DNA of 64,000 nt from Streptococcus mitis (GTDB lineage: Bacteria; Bacillota; Bacilli; Lactobacillales; Streptococcaceae). The stretch's first letter is position 1. The number at the start of each line of letters is the position of its first letter. The notes below the pieces were generated by a model that did no database searches, was not told where the DNA came from, and saw only the letters and a program-made list of their open reading frames with translations. The DNA lies in assembly GCF_001579045.1 (NCBI RefSeq), contig NZ_KQ970261.1:395212-459211 (forward strand). The letters run 5' to 3'. Below are positions 29,720 to 41,600 of this stretch, in pieces. The position numbers were made by a program, and so were the translations under genes.

Positions 29720-30826
29720 TTAAATTATTGCTTTTCGTGTGACGACGGCGACGCCTTCGGGTGCCCAGACGGCGACTTTTGCGGTGCCTGTTACGCGGAT
29801 CCAGCCTAGGCCTGAGATGACTAGGTCTGTCTTGTCCTTGATGTTAAATACATGCTGGACTAATTTTGGAAAATCTTCTTTTTCCTTGCTATTTGGTGGT
29901 GTCAAAAGGGTTCCGACATGCTTGTCGTAAAAGGCACTAGCGCCTTCTAACTTGGTACGGTGGAGTTTGAGTTCATTGTCAAAGAAGGCTGTGAAACCTT
30001 GCTTCTCACCCGCAATGAAGTCAAAGCGTCCTAGACCGCCTAGAAACAGGGTTTGTTCAGGATTGAGCTGATAGGTCTTAGGCTTGATTTCCTTTTTAGG
30101 GCTGACATACTTGAGGTTTTTGGCCGTCAAGTAGTGGGCCATCTGGTGGCGGTGGATAATCCCCGGCGTATCGTAAATATAAGATCCGTCGTCAAGCGGA
30201 ATCTCAATCTTATCCAAGGTTGTCCCTGGGAAACGCGAAGTCGTAATGACATTCTGATCACCCGTGATTTCTTGGATAATGGCATTGATTAGAGTTGATT
30301 TTCCAACGTTGGTCACACCGACCACATAGACATCGCGTCCCTTACGGTAGTGTTCAATCTTGTCAATGACTTCCTTAATAGCATGTTTGTTTTGGGCCGA
30401 AGTTAAGACGACATCGACTGGACGAAGACCTTCTTCGTGGGCACGTTCCATGAGCCACTGGCTAATCTTGCCCGGTTTAACTGACTTAGGCAGGATATCT
30501 TTTTTATTCCCGACCAAGAGGACATCATTGCCCGATACAAAACGTGGCAAGCCTGGGATGACAGAGCCATTAAAATCAAAAATATCAATGACATTGACCA
30601 CTAAGGCATCACTATCTCCCACCTCGTGTAAGAGCTTGAGGAAATCATCGTCTGTCAACTGGACATCCGTGATCTCATTATAGTGGCGGAGACGGAAACA
30701 GCGTTTGCAATAGACTTCGCCAGTCTCCAAACCTTTTTCAAGTGCTGACTGGGGGGTAAAACCAAGACCAGCCTTGTCTGTCGTCTGAATGGTTGCTCCA
30801 CAACCAATACAGAGAATTTCTTCCAT
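29720..30826 (-). CDS. yqeH: Ribosome-biogenesis GTPase YqeH
   Basis: Circularly permuted GTPase needed for 30S assembly. The 368 residues have an N-terminal zinc finger (CIGCGATIQT and CKRCFRLRHY), then the G4 motif NKKD ahead of the P-loop GVTNVGKSTLIN and the G3 motif DTPG, the permuted order that defines the family, and a C-terminal RNA-binding domain. The upstream gene yqeG ends 2 bp before it. Confidence 0.95.
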   Translation of the reverse strand: MEEILCIGCGATIQTTDKAGLGFTPQSALEKGLETGEVYCKRCFRLRHYNEITDVQLTDDDFLKLLHEVGDSDALVVNVIDIFDFNGSVIPGLPRFVSGNDVLLVGNKKDILPKSVKPGKISQWLMERAHEEGLRPVDVVLTSAQNKHAIKEVIDKIEHYRKGRDVYVVGVTNVGKSTLINAIIQEITGDQNVITTSRFPGTTLDKIEIPLDDGSYIYDTPGIIHRHQMAHYLTAKNLKYVSPKKEIKPKTYQLNPEQTLFLGGLGRFDFIAGEKQGFTAFFDNELKLHRTKLEGASAFYDKHVGTLLTPPNSKEKEDFPKLVQHVFNIKDKTDLVISGLGWIRVTGTAKVAVWAPEGVAVVTRKAII

Positions 30827-30828
30827 AG

Positions 30829-31356
30829 TTAAATTCCTTTTTTATATGTAATTGGTCCGTACTTTTCAGTAATTTTTCGCATGACACGACGCTCACGAGC
30901 TCGGTTAATCTGCGTCTTGATAGAGTCGTGTTGGAGCAAAGGTTTGACTAAAATCGAGCGAATGCCAGCACGGTGGGCTGCTCGAATATCTGTCATGAGC
31001 TGGTCGCCAACCATGACCACTTCCTTTTTCTCATAGTGAAATTCCTTCATAGCACGGTCGATCCCAAATGTAAAAGGCTTCAGAGCCCAATAAACGTATT
31101 CAATCCCAAATTTCTCAACTGCTCGTTGGACACGTTTTTTAGTGTTATTTGAGACCACGATGATGCGAATGCCCGCGTCACGGAGATCATGTAACCATTG
31201 CTTCATCTCTGGCGTCCCATCAGGGTTGTTCCAAGCAATGAGGGTATTATCCAAATCGACCAAAACAGCCTTGATTCCCTGCGCCTGCAGGCTTGGGACT
31301 GTCAGATCATAAACTGCTTGCACAGCAAAATCTGGCATATAATTTTCAATCGCCAT
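30829..31356 (-). CDS. yqeG: HAD-superfamily phosphatase YqeG
   Basis: A 175-residue HAD phosphatase with motif I VLVDLDNTLIAW, motif II IIVVSNNTKKR and motif III/IV KPFTFGIDRAM ... VMVGDQLMTDI. Substrate unknown. The ATG at 31356 (MAIENYMPDF) follows AAAAGGAG; the frame is open further upstream but that part overlaps corA and is not credible. First gene of the yqe unit. Confidence 0.92.
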   Translation of the reverse strand: MAIENYMPDFAVQAVYDLTVPSLQAQGIKAVLVDLDNTLIAWNNPDGTPEMKQWLHDLRDAGIRIIVVSNNTKKRVQRAVEKFGIEYVYWALKPFTFGIDRAMKEFHYEKKEVVMVGDQLMTDIRAAHRAGIRSILVKPLLQHDSIKTQINRARERRVMRKITEKYGPITYKKGI

Positions 31357-31370
31357 TCTGGCTCCTTTTC

Positions 31371-32277
31371 TTAACTTTTTTTCGCAATTTTCCTTAGTAA
31401 CAATGACAAAACAATCCACAACCCAGCACTAGCTAAACTAATGTAGAGCCAAGCATGGGGTTCATCTGTTAAAGGTAGGGGAACATTCATTCCGAAAAAG
31501 CCTGTCACGACTGCCAAAACAGCCAGCAAGACTGAAATGATGGTCAAGGTTGTCAAATTATCATTCAGATTATTGTTTAGGATGTTGTTGTAAGATGCTG
31601 ATAGTTGCTGGAGAACTTGAGAAATCAAATCAGTCATGGACACCAGCTGATGAGCCTCAATCATGGCATCATCAAACTGCTCTCTCAACTTCGTTAAAAC
31701 TGCGATAGAGGGCATGCCCTTGAATATGTTCCAGCAACATGCGATTTTGCTTGGCAACCGCCGTTAGATAAACCATACCAGTTTCCAAGTCGGAAAGGGC
31801 AAAGAGGTTTTTCTTGGTCGTCCGTTGGCGCAAGAGCCCATTGACCTCATCCTTACTCTTGTCCATCTGCTCGATGACGGGATAGTAGGCATTACTGATG
31901 ATTTCCAGACTGGCAAAGAGAAACTTGTAAATCGAAAGCGTGTCATGACTGTCCAGATAACGGGTCATCTGTTCAATGACATAGGCGTTCTTGGTATTAC
32001 TAATGGTAATCAGGCGACGATGTTCCACGATAAAGGTCATGGGAAAGGCTTCGTAGTAGGCCTTATCCTTTTTCAAGTTCAAGACATTGTAGATAAAGGT
32101 CACAGTCCAATTTTCGCGGTGATAATCCATGTGGGCGCGCTCATTTCTATCCAGTGCGTATTCAATGGTTTCCTTGTCCAAACCATAGATTTCAGAAAGG
32201 TCCTCTAGTTTTTTCAACTTGTCCAAATCTAGGTTAATCCAGGTACAACCATTGCCCAACTGTTTTTCTAAAAACAT
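31371..32277 (-). pseudogene. corA: CorA-family divalent-cation transporter, frameshifted
   Basis: The first part (from the ATG at 32277, RBS AAGGAG) encodes a CorA cytosolic domain starting MFLEKQLGNGCTWINL and stops at 31672. The second part, in another frame, encodes the rest with two membrane helices and the pore signature FFGMNVPLP, ending at 31371. Joining them at about 31680-31687 gives ~302 residues, the normal length. The break falls in GAGAGAG: one more GA would restore NEVEREQFDD. So this is a recent 2-base loss, a slippage-controlled gene, or a sequencing error. As it stands it cannot make a pore. Confidence 0.88.
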
Positions 32278-32328
32278 CTTCTCTCCTTTACCAAACTCTT
32301 TCTATTGTACCATAAATCTGCTAAAATT

Positions 32329-32895
32329 TCAGGCCTGGTCTGTACGAGAGAAATTGCTGACAACGGTGATATTCCGATTGGGAACGAAGTGCAGAACCTG
32401 GTCTTCTCCTCTGAGTTGCGTTGTTCGAATGCCAACGCTAACGACCTTGCCCGATACAGTAATAGGACCATTTGTCAGAACGACCTCATCCCCCACATCC
32501 AGTTGACGTTCGAAGAGGATGAAAAAGCCATTGATGACATCAGACAGAAAGCCTTGGGCTCCCATCCCAATAGCCACCCCAGCGATTCCAGCACCTGCCA
32601 GCAAACTAGAAACTGGCAAACCTAAAATCGACAAAATGCAGTAAAGCAAAAAGAAATAAAGGGTATAATTAAACACATTTTCTAACAGACGTGAGATGGT
32701 TTTCTGACGCCCGACATCATGACGAGACATTTTTAGAGAAGGTTTAACAATTCTCTGCACCATGGTATGGAGCAGTTTCTTAGCTATATAAAAGAGTAAA
32801 AATAAGAATAAAAGAGAAAGTAACTTGGTTAAGATATTCTCGATAATAGCTGTAATATCAAGCTTATTGAGATAGGTTTGAATAAATTCTTGCAT
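32329..32895 (-). CDS. Small-conductance mechanosensitive channel family protein, short form
   Basis: A 188-residue MscS-type channel. Three hydrophobic regions (about 20-45, 70-92, 95-115) end with the glycine/alanine-rich pore helix GAGIAGVAIGMGAQGFLSDV, followed by the beta domain with GFFILFERQLDVGD and FVPNRNITVVSN. It ends soon after the beta domain, so the C-terminal alpha/beta vestibule found in longer MscS proteins (~280 residues) is lacking. Whether this is the normal streptococcal form is uncertain. Confidence 0.85.
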   Translation of the reverse strand: MQEFIQTYLNKLDITAIIENILTKLLSLLFLFLLFYIAKKLLHTMVQRIVKPSLKMSRHDVGRQKTISRLLENVFNYTLYFFLLYCILSILGLPVSSLLAGAGIAGVAIGMGAQGFLSDVINGFFILFERQLDVGDEVVLTNGPITVSGKVVSVGIRTTQLRGEDQVLHFVPNRNITVVSNFSRTDQA

Positions 32896-32987
32896 AGAAA
32901 ACTCCTTTCATTTATTATACCATACTTTCATAAAGTATCATTCTCCATAAATATTCAAAAATAATTTCAAAAATAGACAGAAAATTC

Positions 32988-33016
32988 TTGATTTTAGTTC
33001 ATATTTATACTATAAT
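32988..33016 (+). promoter_or_regulatory. sstT promoter
   Basis: TTGATT (32988-32993), 17-base spacer, perfect TATAAT (33011-33016), about 30 bases before the sstT ATG with AAGGAG between. Confidence 0.75.
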
Positions 33017-33046
33017 CATAAACATTACACAACAAAGGAGATTGTT

Positions 33047-34252
33047 ATGAAAAAATGCATTCATGCTTGGAATAAGACAAGCCTCATCAAACGGATTTTG
33101 ATTGGCATGCTTATTGGAGGAACCCTAGGACTGACACTTCCTAACATTTCAGGAATTGGTCTACTCGGAGATCTCTTTGTTGGTGGCCTCAAAGCCATCG
33201 CACCGATTCTAGTCTTTGCCCTCGTTGCCAATGCCCTTTCCCAACATCAAAAGGGGCAAGATAGCAATATGAAAACCGTTATCTTCCTTTACTTGGTGGG
33301 AACCTTTGCCGCTGCCCTTATCGCTGTACTAGCAAGTTTCATCGTACCTGTTGAAATTACCCTAAATAGTGCTAATACCGATATTGCTCCACCTGATGGG
33401 ATTGGACAAGTCCTCAGCAATCTCCTGCTCAAATTAGTTGACAATCCAGTCAATGCCCTTGTCACAGCCAACTACATTGGTATCCTATCATGGGCAGTTG
33501 TTTTCGGAATTGCCATGAGAGAGGCCAGCAAAAATAGTAAAGAATTGTTGAACACCATAGCTGATGTGACTTCTAAGATTGTCGAATGGATCATCAACCT
33601 AGCTCCATTTGGAATCCTAGGCCTTGTCTTTAAAACTATTTCTGATAAGGGAATCGGCAGTCTCGCAAACTACGGTATTTTATTAGGACTATTGGTTACA
33701 ACCATGTTCTTTGTCGCCCTGGTTATTAATCCATTGATTGCCTTTCTCTTTATGAAGAGAAATCCTTATCCCCTCGTTTGGAAATGTTTGCGTGTCAGCG
33801 GTGTAACAGCCTTCTTCACTCGTAGTTCTGCGGCCAACATCCCTGTCAACATGAAACTTTGCCACGACCTTGGACTCAACCCAGATACCTACTCTGTTTC
33901 TATCCCACTTGGTTCTACTATCAACATGGCCGGGGCAGCGATTACTATTAACGTTTTGACTCTTGCTGCAGTAAATACTCTTGGAATCCCTGTTGACTTT
34001 GCCACAGCCTTTGTCCTCAGTGTGGTAGCAGCTATCTCAGCCTGCGGTGCTTCTGGTATTGCGGGAGGTTCCCTCCTTCTTATCCCAGTTGCTTGTAGCC
34101 TTTTCGGTATTTCTAACGATATTGCCATGCAAGTTGTTGGGGTTGGATTTGTGATTGGTGTCATCCAAGACTCATGTGAAACAGCCCTTAACTCTTCTAC
34201 AGATGTCCTCTTTACCGCCGTTGCCGAATACGCAGCAGCCCGTAAAAAATAA
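33047..34252 (+). CDS. sstT: Serine/threonine:Na+ symporter
   Basis: Sodium-driven uptake of serine and threonine by a dicarboxylate/amino acid:cation symporter-fold protein. The 401 residues have about eight membrane segments plus re-entrant loops; visible family features are the serine-rich loop [14 protein letters not shown], the [12 protein letters not shown] sodium-site segment and the late [13 protein letters not shown] loop. Good promoter and AAGGAG upstream, terminator downstream, so a single-gene unit. Confidence 0.93.
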   Translation: MKKCIHAWNKTSLIKRILIGMLIGGTLGLTLPNISGIGLLGDLFVGGLKAIAPILVFALVANALSQHQKGQDSNMKTVIFLYLVGTFAAALIAVLASFIVPVEITLNSANTDIAPPDGIGQVLSNLLLKLVDNPVNALVTANYIGILSWAVVFGIAMREASKNSKELLNTIADVTSKIVEWIINLAPFGILGLVFKTISDKGIGSLANYGILLGLLVTTMFFVALVINPLIAFLFMKRNPYPLVWKCLRVSGVTAFFTRSSAANIPVNMKLCHDLGLNPDTYSVSIPLGSTINMAGAAITINVLTLAAVNTLGIPVDFATAFVLSVVAAISACGASGIAGGSLLLIPVACSLFGISNDIAMQVVGVGFVIGVIQDSCETALNSSTDVLFTAVAEYAAARKK

Positions 34253-34257
34253 GGCAT

Positions 34258-34286
34258 AAAGACAAGATTACTCAGGTCTTGTCTTT
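34258..34286 (+). terminator. Terminator after sstT
   Basis: A 10-bp perfect stem AAAGACAAGA / TCTTGTCTTT with a 9-base loop, ending in TTTTA, 5 bases past the stop. Confidence 0.85.
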
Positions 34287-34319
34287 TACGCTTTTATTCT
34301 AACTTATCAGGAAATTCTT

Positions 34320-35273
34320 ATGTCTATTAGCCAACGTACGACCAAGCTCATCTTAGCTACCTGTCTTGCCTGTTTTCTTGCTTATTTTCTCAATCTTTCC
34401 TCAGCAGTCTCGGCTGGAATCATCGCCCTCTTGAGCCTATCTGATACGCGTAGAAGTACCTTAAAACTGGCCCGCAATCGGCTCTTTTCCATGCTTCTGG
34501 CTCTAGTTATCGGGGTTTTGGCTTTTCACTTGAGCGGATTTCATATCTGGAGCCTTGGCCTCTATCTTGCTCTTTATGTTCCCCTAGCCTACAAGATGGG
34601 CTGGGAAATTGGCATCACACCAAGCACTGTTTTGGTTAGCCATCTCTTGATTCAAGAGTCAACCTCTCCAGACCTCCTAGTCAACGAATTCCTTCTCTTT
34701 GCAATTGGTACAGGATTTGCTTTACTAGTCAATCTCTACATGCCTTCACGAGAAGAGGAAATTCATCACTATCACACATTGGTAGAAGAAAAGTTAAAAG
34801 ATATCCTCCAACGCTTCAAATATTATTTATCCAGAGGGGATGGACGCAACCGAGCACAGCTGGTGGAAGAATTAGACACACTTTTGGAAGAAGCCCTCAG
34901 ACTTGTCTATCTAGATCACTCTGATCACCTCTTTCACCAGACTGATTACCATATTCACTACTTTGAGATGAGACAGCGTCAAAGTCGTATCCTGCGAAAT
35001 ATGGCCCAGCAAATCAACACCTGTCACCTAGCTGCCAGTGAAAGTCTGATTTTAGCGCAACTCTTTTCAAAAATTGCAGGTCAACTGAGCCAGACCAACC
35101 CTGCTTCTGATTTACTAGATGAAATTGAACGCTATCTAGAAGTCTTCCGCAACCGCAGGCTGCCCAAGACAAGAGAAGAATTTGAAACCCGTGCCACCCT
35201 TCTTCAACTCCTACGTGAAGCAAAAACCTTCATCCAAGTAAAAGTTGATTTTTACCAAAAATATAGACAGTAA
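34320..35273 (+). CDS. Aromatic acid exporter-family (ArAE/DUF939) membrane protein
   Basis: A 317-residue protein: N-terminal half with about five membrane segments (10-140; starts MSISQRTTKLILATCLACFL), C-terminal half a cytosolic helical domain with many charged residues, the pattern of the streptococcal/bacillary ArAE_1 group. Export of small aromatic or phenolic compounds is proposed for the family, not shown here. It begins about 30 bp after the sstT terminator. The last chromosomal-type gene before the surface-protein region. Confidence 0.82.
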   Translation: MSISQRTTKLILATCLACFLAYFLNLSSAVSAGIIALLSLSDTRRSTLKLARNRLFSMLLALVIGVLAFHLSGFHIWSLGLYLALYVPLAYKMGWEIGITPSTVLVSHLLIQESTSPDLLVNEFLLFAIGTGFALLVNLYMPSREEEIHHYHTLVEEKLKDILQRFKYYLSRGDGRNRAQLVEELDTLLEEALRLVYLDHSDHLFHQTDYHIHYFEMRQRQSRILRNMAQQINTCHLAASESLILAQLFSKIAGQLSQTNPASDLLDEIERYLEVFRNRRLPKTREEFETRATLLQLLREAKTFIQVKVDFYQKYRQ

Positions 35274-35318
35274 AGAAAAATCAATCATACTAAACCAGAT
35301 AGAAAAATAAAAACATTT

Positions 35319-35425
35319 TATACTCAATGAAAATCAAAAAGCAAACTAGGAAGCTAGCCGCAAGCTGTACTTGAGTACGGCAAGGCGACGTTGACGCGGT
35401 TTGAAGAGATTTTCGAAGAGTATTA
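35319..35425. repeat. BOX element (short form)
   Basis: Begins ATACTCAATGAAAATCAAA, continues with GCAAACTAGGAAGCTAGCCG and TACGGCAAGGCGACGTTGAC, and ends GATTTTCGAAGAGTATTA. This is the streptococcal BOX repeat (the BOX-PCR primer region is recognisable) with little or no boxB in the middle. Confidence 0.9.
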
Positions 35426-35430
35426 AATAT

Positions 35431-35487
35431 AAAATCTCCAAACTAGAAACTATAAATTTAGTTCACTAGTTTGGAGATTTTTCAATA
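35431..35487. terminator. Hairpin/terminator, one of a pair flanking the adhesin gene
   Basis: AAAATCTCCAAACTAG pairs with CTAGTTTGGAGATTTTT. It can end transcription of the plus-strand ArAE-like gene. A closely similar element in the same orientation lies at 42900-42956, beyond the other end of the adhesin gene. Confidence 0.75.
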
Positions 35488-35533
35488 TACCTTGTTATGA
35501 CTCTCTTACTATGCATTTCTCTAATTTCCCAAA

Positions 35534-35563
35534 AAACTGATGAATCATTTGATTCATCAGTTT
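35534..35563 (-). terminator. Terminator after the CshA-like adhesin
   Basis: A 13-bp perfect stem AAACTGATGAATC / GATTCATCAGTTT with a 4-base loop, then TTTTTTGGG on the minus strand. Confidence 0.85.
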
Positions 35564-35609
35564 AGGGGATTATCTGTTCATTCAGAACTATAAACAGCAT
35601 TTCGAAAGA

Positions 35610-38600
35610 TTAGTCTTCCTTCTTCTTCCGAGCTACAAGACCAAATCCGCTCAATACTCCAAGAAGTCCAAGTGCTGCAAGGTTAGCGTGATCTTCTGTC
35701 CCTGTATTAGGCAATTCACGTTTAGCTTCAGCTTCTTTCACTGCTACTGTCTGAACTGGCTGCGCTGACTGTTCAGGCATAGTTGGAGTAGTTGGTTGAA
35801 CTGATTCAACTGGAATTGTCGAGTGAATCTTGCGATAAATATTGCGAACATTGCCTATAGAATCTCGTTTGATACCAATCAACTCATATCCTTCGATTTC
35901 TCTACCTGGATGTGAACCATTTTCTTCCTGGATAATCACATTACCGTTTTCATCCACAAACGTTGTTAATACTTTTTCTGTAATTTGTGTTGGTGTTGGA
36001 CTGTATGGTTTTGCTGGTGTTGTCGATTTCTTCACTTTCTTATAGATACGTTTGATTGTACCATCAGAAAGAGGCTCTTCACCTACATACTCATACTCAG
36101 GAATATCCAAGATTGGTGACAGCATATCGAATTCAAATCCTGGAATGATATTTCCTTCTGTGTCACGTGCAATAATTCTTGGTTTTTCAACTGATGGAGT
36201 TGGTGTTGTTACTTTTTCATAGACGTGCTCTGTATCTCCATTTGGAAGTTTCTTAGTCTCTACGAAGCGGTAACCTGGGATAGCTTTCTTAGGTTGTTCG
36301 CCATCTTCACTTGGATTACCTGAAATCTCGTTTCCTTCTTTATCCTTGAATGATGTCTTAACTTTTTCGTAGACGTGCTCTGTATCTCCATTTGGAAGTT
36401 TCTTAGTTTCTACGAAGCGGTAACCTGGAATGTCTTTCTTAGGTTGTGTTCCATCCTCTTCAGGTACAACTGGTGTATTATTCTTATCTACAGTAATTGG
36501 ATTTCCAGCTTCATCTACAAATGTTGTAACTGGGCGAACTGTTGGTGTGTATGTTTTTTCAACTTTTGTTCCGTTCGCATCTTTTACTTGAACAGTAACT
36601 CCTGTAGCTTTTCCTACGAAGTCTGGTTCTGGTGTGAATGTAATAACATTATTCGCTAATGTGTACGTTCCTTCACCTGGAATTTTCACTTCTGTAGTCG
36701 GTTTTCCATCTTTTCCTACTAGTGTAGTAGTTGTTGGATCTAATGCTACATTTTCATGACCTTTGTCGAAGTTTACTGTAGTGTTGTCTTGATCTTTCTT
36801 ATCAAACACGATTGTTGATGTTTGAGGTTTTGCTTTTGGTCCTTCAGTTTCAGCATTTTCACCTGTTGGCGTTACTGGGGTAACTGTTGGTGTGTATTTA
36901 GCCGTTACTGGTGTTCCGTTCTTATCTACACGTTTTACTGTTACTCCTTTTGCTGTTCCTGTGAACTGTGGTTCTGGGGTGAAGGTTACTTTACCGTCTT
37001 TGTCAACTGTGTATGTTCCTTCTCCTAGTACCACAACTTTTCCTTCAGGATTTGCTCCTTCTAATGTTGGAGCTACTTCTTCATCCATTGGCACATTAGG
37101 GTTTCCTGGTTTAAATGTTGGGGTTCCCTCTTGTGTTGTTCCTTGAATTCCTGTAGTTTCTGCAGGGGTTCCTTCTGGTGTTACTGGGGTAACTGTTGGT
37201 GTGTATTTAGCCGTTACTGGTGTTCCGTTCTTATCTACACGTTTTACTGTTACTCCTTTTGCTGTTCCTGTGAACTGTGGTTCTGGAGTGAAGGTTACTT
37301 TACCATCTTTGTCAACTGTGTATGTTCCTTCTCCTGGTACTACAACTTTTCCTTCAGGATTTGCTCCTTCTAATGTTGGGGCTACTTCTTCATTGATTGG
37401 CACATTAGGGTTTCCTGGTTTAAATGTTGGGGTTCCCTCTTGTGTTGCTCCTTGAATTCCTGTAGTTTCTACAGGTGTTCCTTCTGGTGTTACTGGTGTA
37501 ACTATTGGGACATATTTCTTCGTAACAACTTTACCATTTTCATCTTCAACTTGAACTGTTACTCCTTCAGCTGTTCCTGTGAATGTCTTAACTGGTGTGA
37601 ATGTAATTGCACCATCTTTCAATTCGTATGTTCCAACTTCTGGAACAGTAATTGTTGTAACTTTTTCACCATTTCCATTAACTAATGTTAATGTATCTTG
37701 TTTTAATTCAACTCTCTCATGACCTGTTTCAAAGTTTACTGTTGTATTATCAGCTTCATCTTTTTGATTGAATACGATTGGTGATGTTTGAGCAATTCCT
37801 TGTGGTCCAGTCGTTGCTGAATCTTTACCTGTTGGCGTTACTTCGATAACAGTTGGAGTGTAAGTAGTTTCTACTTTAGTTCCATTTGCATCTTTGATTT
37901 GAACTTTAACTGGTGTAGCTTCTCCTGCGAAGTCTTTATTTGGTGTAAAGGTAATAGTTTTATTAGCTTTATCCAATTCATACTTACCTTGAGGAGTTGT
38001 TACGCTAGTTACCTCTTCTCCAGCTTCATTTAATAATGTTAATGTATCTGGATTTAATTCTGTTCTTTCACCTTTAGGACCTTGTTCAATTCCCTTATTG
38101 AAGTTAACAGTTTTCCCTTTATCGTCTCCAGTTTCCTCAGTATCTAGCACGATTGATGACGTTTGTACTTTACCTTGTACATCGCTTGTTGTTGAGCTTT
38201 CAGCTGTTGGTTTTACAGGTACAATTTCTGGTTTGTATGTTGCTTTTGAAGTAATTGTAGCTGGCTCATTTTTCTCATTTGTTACAGTCACTGTTGCTTC
38301 TACTTCAATTGCTGGTACTTCACCTGTGTAGCTTGGTACTGGTGTGAAGGTTACTTTTCCAGTTTCGTCAATGACAAATGTTCCTTTTCCTTCTACTATT
38401 ACAGAGTCTTTTGGGGTGTTGTATGTTGGATCAACTAGTTTACGACTTGTGATTGAAGCATTTGTTACACCTTCTGGAATTGTAAAGGTTGGTGTTCCTT
38501 CTTGTGGTACACCTTGGATATTTTTAGATGTTTTATTTTCTGGAGTTACTGTTAATGGAGTTACTTTTGGTGTGTACTTCGCATCTTTTGTTTCTCCGTT

Positions 38601-41600
38601 TTCATCTGTTGCTTGTACTGTGATTCCGTCAGCTGTTCCTGTGTATCCTGGTTTTGGAATGAATGTTACTTGACCAGTTGTCTTGTCAATCTTATATGTT
38701 CCTTGTTCTGGAACTTCGATTTCAGTACTATCTACAGGTGTTTTGCTTACTGGATCTACTAGTTTGTATCCTGTAATTTGCACATTTGGACTTGAAATTG
38801 TAAATTCTGGTTTTCCAGTTTGTGTTTGTCCTTGTGGTGCTTCTGATGTCTTATCAACACTTTCCATTGTGACATCTGTAACTGTTGGAGTATAAGTTGT
38901 TTCAACTTTTGTTCCATTCACGTCTTTGATTTGAACTTTAACTGGTGTTGCTGTTCCTACAAAGTCTTTATTTGGTGTGAACGAAATTGTTTTGTTAGCT
39001 TTATCTAACTCATACTTACCTTGAGGTGTTGTTACACTAGTTACTTCTTCCCCTGTTGAATCCAATAATGTTAGAGTTTCAGGGTTTAACTCAACACGTT
39101 CTCCTTTTGGTCCTGTTTGAGTTCCTTTATCAAAGTTAACTGTCTTACCTTTATCGTCTCCAGTTTCTTCTGTATCTAGCTTGATTGGTGATGTTTGTAC
39201 TTTTCCTTGTACATCACTTGTTTCAGATTTTTCAGCTGTTGGGGTTACAGGAGTGATTGTTGGTGTATAAGTAGCTGTTAACGTTTTAGTTGTTACATTG
39301 CCATCTTTGTCATGAGTTAATTCTACATCAGCAGAAATAGTTGCTGGTGCTGGAATTCCTTTGAAATCTTTATTTGGTGTAAATGTAATTTCTCCTGTTT
39401 CAGGTACAATTGTATACGTACCAATCTTATTAGTTGTCCCTTGTTCAAATGCATCTACTGTTGTTAATTCTGTAACTGTATTTGTTCTTGGATCTACTAA
39501 TTTTGCTGGATATTTAGCAGAAGCTGTCACTGGTTCTTTGGCAGATTCTACATTAAATGTTGGTTTACCTTTTTGTGGTAGACCCTGTAAATTTTGACTA
39601 TCAGCATTAACTGGAGTTGCGTTTACTGAAGTTGGAACTGTAACTTTAGGAATATATAGTCCATCCATCGATTGTCTTACATCATTAACAACTGGTGTTG
39701 CAGCTGTATCTTTAGAAATCCAGTCTGTTGTAGCTCCATTAGTATCTTGTCTACGAAGTGTAATACCATGAGCTTCACCTACAAATCCATCAGCTGGAGT
39801 AAATTCTACATTTACATCTATTTTATTGTCAGCGACAATAAATTTATAAGTTCCTTGACCTGCTACAGTATAAGTACCATCAGCTGATAATGTAATCGCT
39901 TGACCTGTCTTATTATCAATATATACCGGTGGTGTATTCGTATCGATTGATGTATCAGTATTCATGTCATATGAAGTTTTACCACGTGCTGTAAAATGAA
40001 TCGATTCTCTTTGTGTTTCTTTTACAAGACCTTCAGTTGTTTTCTTTTCTCCAACAGGTGGGTGTGTGATTTGAGTTTTAAAGTCTTCAACTTCCCCTGT
40101 TCCAGCAATTCCAGTTGGTTGTTCAATCGCTTTTGAAGTAGTAGCAATACGAACTCTTGTTCCTAATTCCACTAGAGAAGGATCATCTACTGCAATATTA
40201 TTATTAAATTGTAATGTTACAGGACCATCTTTAGTAATTGTTGCTAAATCAGAACGTTCATTTTCTTCGAATGTACCATTGTGGTTAAAGTCAATCCAAC
40301 CGTAAATATGAGCTTCAGGAGCTCCTCCAGTATGAGCTTGAACTTGTAATGTATAAGAACCTTGACGTTCTCTATTCATCTTAATGACTTGATTTGTTTG
40401 ACCTTTTAAATTATCCGGTAAAATTTGATCGATACCTTCATCAGCTTCTTCTTTTGTATCATCCCCAAGCCAATTTTTTTCATTTCCTGTATCCATATCT
40501 GGGCGCACGCTTCCTAAATATGGTTGCTTCACTTCGCTTCCATCAACACTACTAATCGTAGTTAAGGTATGAGTTGCCTCTCCATATGTTGCTGGCGCAT
40601 CTCCTGAATCAACTGGTACAAACCCAATCATAGCAGCTTGATGTCCATCTGTTACAATATAAAAACCAACTTCTGTTGCATCTTTTGTCATTACAACCGG
40701 AGTTGAATTTGATCCAGCATTAGTCACTGGTCCAAATACACCTGAACCTAATCCACCTGTTTCTAGGTCTGGACTTGATAAATATTTGTAGGCAATTTTT
40801 TTATTATCTGGTCCGTATCCTTTCCCTTGTCTCATTCCATGGTTTTCTATTTCTTCATAGTTATTGTAATCAATACCATTTCCATAACGTTCATTAAAAG
40901 TATTGCGTTGAATACTTCCTATATCTACTGGAGTATAATGTCTTGCATCTTGACGATCTTGTTTAACTTCAGAAATTAATTGCCAACCCGTTCCATTTGT
41001 TGTAAAGATTACTGACTCCCCTGGGTTAGCTGATTCACCATCTGTCATTACAACAGCTGGACGTACTGGTTTTCCTCTATAAGTTCCTGATATATCAAAT
41101 TGTACTCCTATACTAGTAGCAACTTTTTCTGCTTTAATCGTCGTTTTCCTTGTACCAGTATCGAGGCCAGCTTTTTTAATTTCTGTCCATCGATCCATTG
41201 GTTTTGCGATAATATTTACTTCTTGATTTGCGTCTCCAGCACCTGAACCACGATTTTTCATATACCAATTTCGGGCAGTTGGATCATAAGTAGCTTTTTC
41301 CTCTTCAGTAGCCCCAGCTGCTTCCAGACGTTTTCTATAGATTTCTGTTGCTTGGAATGGTTTCAAAGATTTTACAGTAATTTTAACAATATAATCTTTC
41401 ATGATTTCTTTTGTATAAACTGAGCCTTCTTGTAGTGCCATATTCCCATCTGGTAGCATTTTAACATTTTGCCAATCTGCTAGATTGCTGAAATCTAACC
41501 AACTGACTTGATTTAGCATCCCTGCTGAAGCTTCCTTATTTGAAAAATCTGATCTAACAGCATTAGGATTATACGGTTTCGCTGTTGCATCTACTACATC

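Noticed and set aside
31371-31757. A separate small membrane-protein gene
   Set aside because: It is the C-terminal half of CorA in a shifted frame; its apparent start lies inside CorA coding sequence and lacks a ribosome site.
36375-37685. Several plus-strand open frames of 68-109 codons, rich in Cys/Phe or Ser/Val
   Set aside because: They run antisense to the fibril repeats of the CshA-like gene and repeat with the same 309-bp period, so they are shadows of its codon pattern.
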